From Talpa occidentalis (taxonomy: Eukaryota; Chordata; Mammalia; Eulipotyphla; Talpidae): a stretch of DNA of 64,000 bases. Shown one piece after another: positions 60,661 to 64,000 of this stretch. Position numbers and translations under genes: made by a program. The stretch covers positions 81,068,399 through 81,132,398 of the forward strand of contig NW_023604861.1 of NCBI RefSeq assembly GCF_014898055.3, written 5' to 3'. Position 1 is the first letter of the stretch; each line of letters opens with the position of its first letter. The notes beneath the pieces were generated by a model that was given only the letters and a program-made list of their open reading frames with translations, searched no databases and had not been told where the DNA came from.

Positions 60661-62374
60661 TTTCAAATGCCCATGAAATATTTATTAAGTCACAAAGAAT
60701 GCCTCCCTATAGGTCCCAAGACACAATTTTCTAGTCCACATTCTCAGCAATAAATAACAGGAAATGAATAGTAAACTAAAACTTCAGCTACTGGGAAAAA
60801 ATATATAGATTTTTATTCTATCTCATTATGAGGAAGACTGAATACAAGTTACTGTCTAGGCCGGAGGTTAGGACGACAGCCTACAAGTGCCTTCAGGGCC
60901 CAAAATATGTACTGCCTGACCCTCTTAAGAAAAAATCTGCTCACACTTTTACTAAGAAAACACTTGCCTCTTAATAGAAATAGGCCAAAAAGATGGATGC
61001 AGAGTTTTATGGGCCAGGGACCTATACACACCTTGGGGCTCCAGCTTAGTTTAATGCTCTGCTGTTGCCATGTTGAAATTCTTAAGTTTTGAGGAAGAGG
61101 AGTTGCATTTTCAATTTGCACTGGGTTTGACACATTATGTGCTGGTCCTAACTGATATTCAATGTTTTTAAAATAAGGAAAATCAAATGAAGAATAAATT
61201 TTTAAAAATCTGTGACTTGTAATTGAATACATCCAAATAAAAACTATAGTGGCAATCCATTTTCATTTATAAAATGTACAGGTATTTCAGAAGGGATTTA
61301 TCCTATCTCCATAGACAATGAGAATCTTACAAACATTAGATTTAATCCTCTAAACAATCATCAAGCAATAGACATTGTTATCCCCATTGCCTACAGGAAG
61401 CTGAAATATAAGAAAGTAAAACATCTCGGGCAAAGGCCATAGTATGCAATTTGGCCATAGTTATCAAGAGTATTAGAATTATTTTTAATAAACTTTAACC
61501 CAGAAAATCTATAAGAATTTTTTAAAAGTCCAGTATAAAGAAATGCAGTAATCAAAAGTATGTGTCTCTGATAAGAAAAAAAATTATTCTTACCATATTT
61601 AGACATACAGAAAATAATTTAAAGCTGCTTTGCATTTCTTCATAATTCCCTCCTGCTGGGTGCAGGTGTATCAAGGGTAATGAGGAGAAGAAGCAACTTT
61701 ATTCCAAAATGAAAATCTCAGCCCATTGCAAGAATCTGTAGATTTGTCTCTTAGGTTTTTGTCTCCCCCTTCCTTGTACTTCTCTGGCTCATAGGTCTAT
61801 ATGCTTGGGGGTGGGCAGAGTAGGGGCTCTGGTGTACTTATGGCATAGATGTAGCAGGGTCTCCTGACTTCCCTGGCAGCCACAGTGCAGCCCCTTGTAT
61901 GGTCATGGTCAGTTGCCCAGCCTCCATAGATCACATTGTTATGGATGTCACTTAATGTGTATTTCAGTTGTGGGAAATATCTTTGGGGGAGCTTCCTCAA
62001 TTGTAGGTTTCTCAAGGACACGAGTAACAATCTTGTGTTGGATTTGCACCAGAATTACCAATAGTTGATATAAGAAAATGTTTTTTGGCGTTATCTGGTA
62101 TGTGTGTGCGTTGGAAAAAGTGAGCTGGTAGAGATATTTTCCTATATCTTTTTGATCATCATCTATAAGAAAAAATATAATTTACATCTTGATGCAGTAT
62201 TATGCAATACTTACAAATAACTGACAAGTTTCACATAGCATTTCTTTCTGTTATAGTTTGCAATGTATCCTGTTTCCATTTTATTTTAGGTTTTTTTGTT
62301 TGCTTGTTTGTTTGGTTTTTTTGCTGGCAACATCCCACCAAACTGATTTCCAAAATCATTGCATCTTATAGCTT
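60661..62374. other. ANTXR1: ANTXR1 intron 1, no gene seen
   Basis: Single-copy intron DNA. No exon with donor and acceptor recognised. Confidence 0.35.
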
Positions 62375-62656
62375 AAAAATCACTGACAGTTGAGCTCTGG
62401 ACCACCCCTGATGCCGCAGCCTTTGCAGTGGCAGTTCGATCCCCGGCCATCAGCGAGGGTCCCACATGGCATGCAGACCTCTCCTGCCGTACCCGTTGCT
62501 CCCCTCAGCAGTGTACTTCATCACTCTGCCTGTTCTCTTCCCCGCTGTGGCTCTGGTGATTTCTCTCACTCTCCAGTGCTTCTAACCGTACCCAGTGCTT
62601 GTATAAATAAATAAATAAATCTTTAAAAAAAAAAAAGGAAAAGAAAAATCACTGAC
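62375..62656 (+). mobile_element. tRNA-derived SINE, 5'-truncated, 13-bp TSD
   Basis: The body is 62388-62643, with the duplication aaaaatcactgac at 62375-62387 and 62644-62656. It starts at the end of the A box ('agttgagctctgg'), so about 20 bases of the head are missing, and a further gap removes part of the region before the B box. Confidence 0.92.
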
Positions 62657-63022
62657 TTCATAACCATCCGTTACATTGCTCACAAGTCAGTGGGGTGGGC
62701 TAGGCATCCTGCATCGGATCTCCATGACAGGCAGGAGCAGGATGGGTAGTCCAGACTCAAAAGTCCTGCTGAGTGACTTGGTTGGGATCTATACTGGTAA
62801 CTAAGGAAGCTAGAGTAGAGGCAAGAGTCAAGGTCAAGCTTTTTTGCTCAGGAGGAGGGTTTGTCTATGACCCTAGTAAGTACTTGGACAAGAAGATCTG
62901 GGCCAGGTTAGAACTCCAGCCAATTAAGGGTCTGGAGTGGTAAGGCCAGGAGGAAGGAGAGGAAAGTCAATGAAGAAGCTGGGGAGAGAACAGAGGGAGA
63001 TAACAAGTTCAGGACCTTTGAC
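62657..63022. other. ANTXR1: ANTXR1 intron 1, no gene seen
   Basis: Nothing recognised. Confidence 0.35.
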
Positions 63023-63352
63023 AGTAGGACTAATTTTGTTTTTTTTGGTTTTTGGGTTTTTTTTTTTAAAGAGTATTTATTTATTTATACAAGTACTGGG
63101 TACAGTCAGAAGCACGGGAGGGTGAGAGAATTCACCAGAGCCAGAGCGGGGAGCAGAGCAGGCAGAAGGACCGAAGAACACTGCTGAGGGGAGCAGCGGG
63201 CGGCAGGAGAGGTCTGCGAGCCATGCGGGACCCTCCTCCGGTGGCCGGGGAGCAGCGGGGGATCGAACCGGCACCGCAGAGGCTGCGGGCAGCTTCGCAA
63301 CCCAACGCTCAACCACTGCGCCACCGGGGGAGGCCCAGTAGGACTAATTTTG
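63023..63352 (-). mobile_element. young tRNA-derived SINE with 16-bp TSD (minus strand)
   Basis: The body is 63039-63336, with the perfect duplication agtaggactaattttg at 63023-63038 and 63337-63352. Full head and body with an intact B box (ggttcgatccc on the element strand). No 'acatgcctct' tag in its tail. Confidence 0.95.
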
Positions 63353-64000
63353 GATCCCACTTAGTAGCACCTGATGCTGCCGTTCCCTTCCTGGATTAGC
63401 TGGGGAGCTGGATGGGTCACTGAAGACATCAGTGACTTCATCTGGGTGGGACTAAGAGAAAGTGGGGACTGACAGTTTTATAATGTTTATACATTAGGCA
63501 ATAGTGCTCCTTCAGGATTAAAGGGTGATAGTTCCAACTGTGACCTCTCTTTTTTTTTTCCTTTCACTGTATTCTGCCCCGTGTACAAAAGAGGTGGGAG
63601 TGGGTATTTAAACAGAATTTGGCTCACTTGATTTTAGCTGACTCAGGTTGTATGTGTGGCTAATGGAAAGAGCTTGTGTTTTCTAAGGAGCCTAACCACA
63701 GGAGATTTTGAAACTCAAATAAATACAGAAGAATGCATTTGAGAGAGAAATCAGAATGAGATTCAGATTTCTTGTTTTGTTATTACATTTTGCATTCTAA
63801 ACCCTTAGGAATAATTTTACATAATTCTACCAGGTTCTACCTATCATTCAAGATCTAAATTAAGTAACCCCTGTCAGATTCTGTGCAAGCAATGCGAATC
63901 ATTCGTCTTCTAGTTCTAAAAGCACAGCCCTAAACTGCAGTTCTTGTCATGAATATTACAGTTTAATTCACCTTTCTTTCCCACTCAACTCTGAATTCCT
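63353..64000. other. ANTXR1: ANTXR1 intron 1, end of window
   Basis: No gene or named repeat recognised. Confidence 0.35.

Overview
This is nuclear DNA from a placental mammal. It holds spliced genes with GT-AG introns, a CpG-island promoter, L1 LINEs, tRNA-derived SINEs, LTR relics and ancient MIR-type repeats. Two host genes can be recognised. Gastrokine 1 (GKN1) is complete on the + strand, with six coding exons between 1351 and 6643 giving 181 residues. The first coding exon of ANTXR1 (TEM8) lies on the + strand at 42586-42737, inside a GC-rich island. GKN1 followed by ANTXR1 in the same orientation is the order known from human 2p13.3, so the window is the GKN1-ANTXR1 interval plus the start of ANTXR1 intron 1.

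The species cannot be fixed from the genes. The abundant young SINE has a tRNA-like head, a body unlike the SINEs I know from pig, ruminant, horse, carnivore, camel or vesper bat, and an A-rich tail. It most resembles what I remember of the Rhin-1 type of horseshoe and leaf-nosed bats. That assignment is tentative; a laurasiatherian mammal is the safer statement.

Layout: 1-1350, GKN1 upstream DNA with an L1 3' fragment. 1351-6793, GKN1, with a young SINE in intron 1. 6794-11028, 3' flank and old L1 broken up by SINEs. 11029-17402, a full-length minus-strand L1 with perfect 16-bp target-site duplications, a YY1-like 5' end and a 3' G-rich tract, but frameshifted ORFs. 17403-29001, old L1, SINEs, LTR-like DNA and a 5'-inverted L1 carrying a nested SINE. 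29002-38348, mostly unique DNA with one SINE and one solo ERV LTR (36019-36492). 38349-40858, a cluster of 3' L1 and SINE insertions. 40860-42585, ANTXR1 upstream region. 42586-64000, ANTXR1 exon 1 and intron 1, with MIRs, old L1 and several SINEs.

The two genes have unrelated roles: a secreted gastric mucosal BRICHOS protein and a cell-surface matrix receptor. I see no operon-like or shared pathway. Most long ORFs in the interval are L1 or SINE sequence on one strand or the other. The best candidates for something undescribed are in the mobile DNA: a SINE subfamily tagged beyond its A-rich tail, a head-only SINE form, a two-heptad duplication in L1 ORF1, and a near-identical inverted L1 pair flanking 27 kb.
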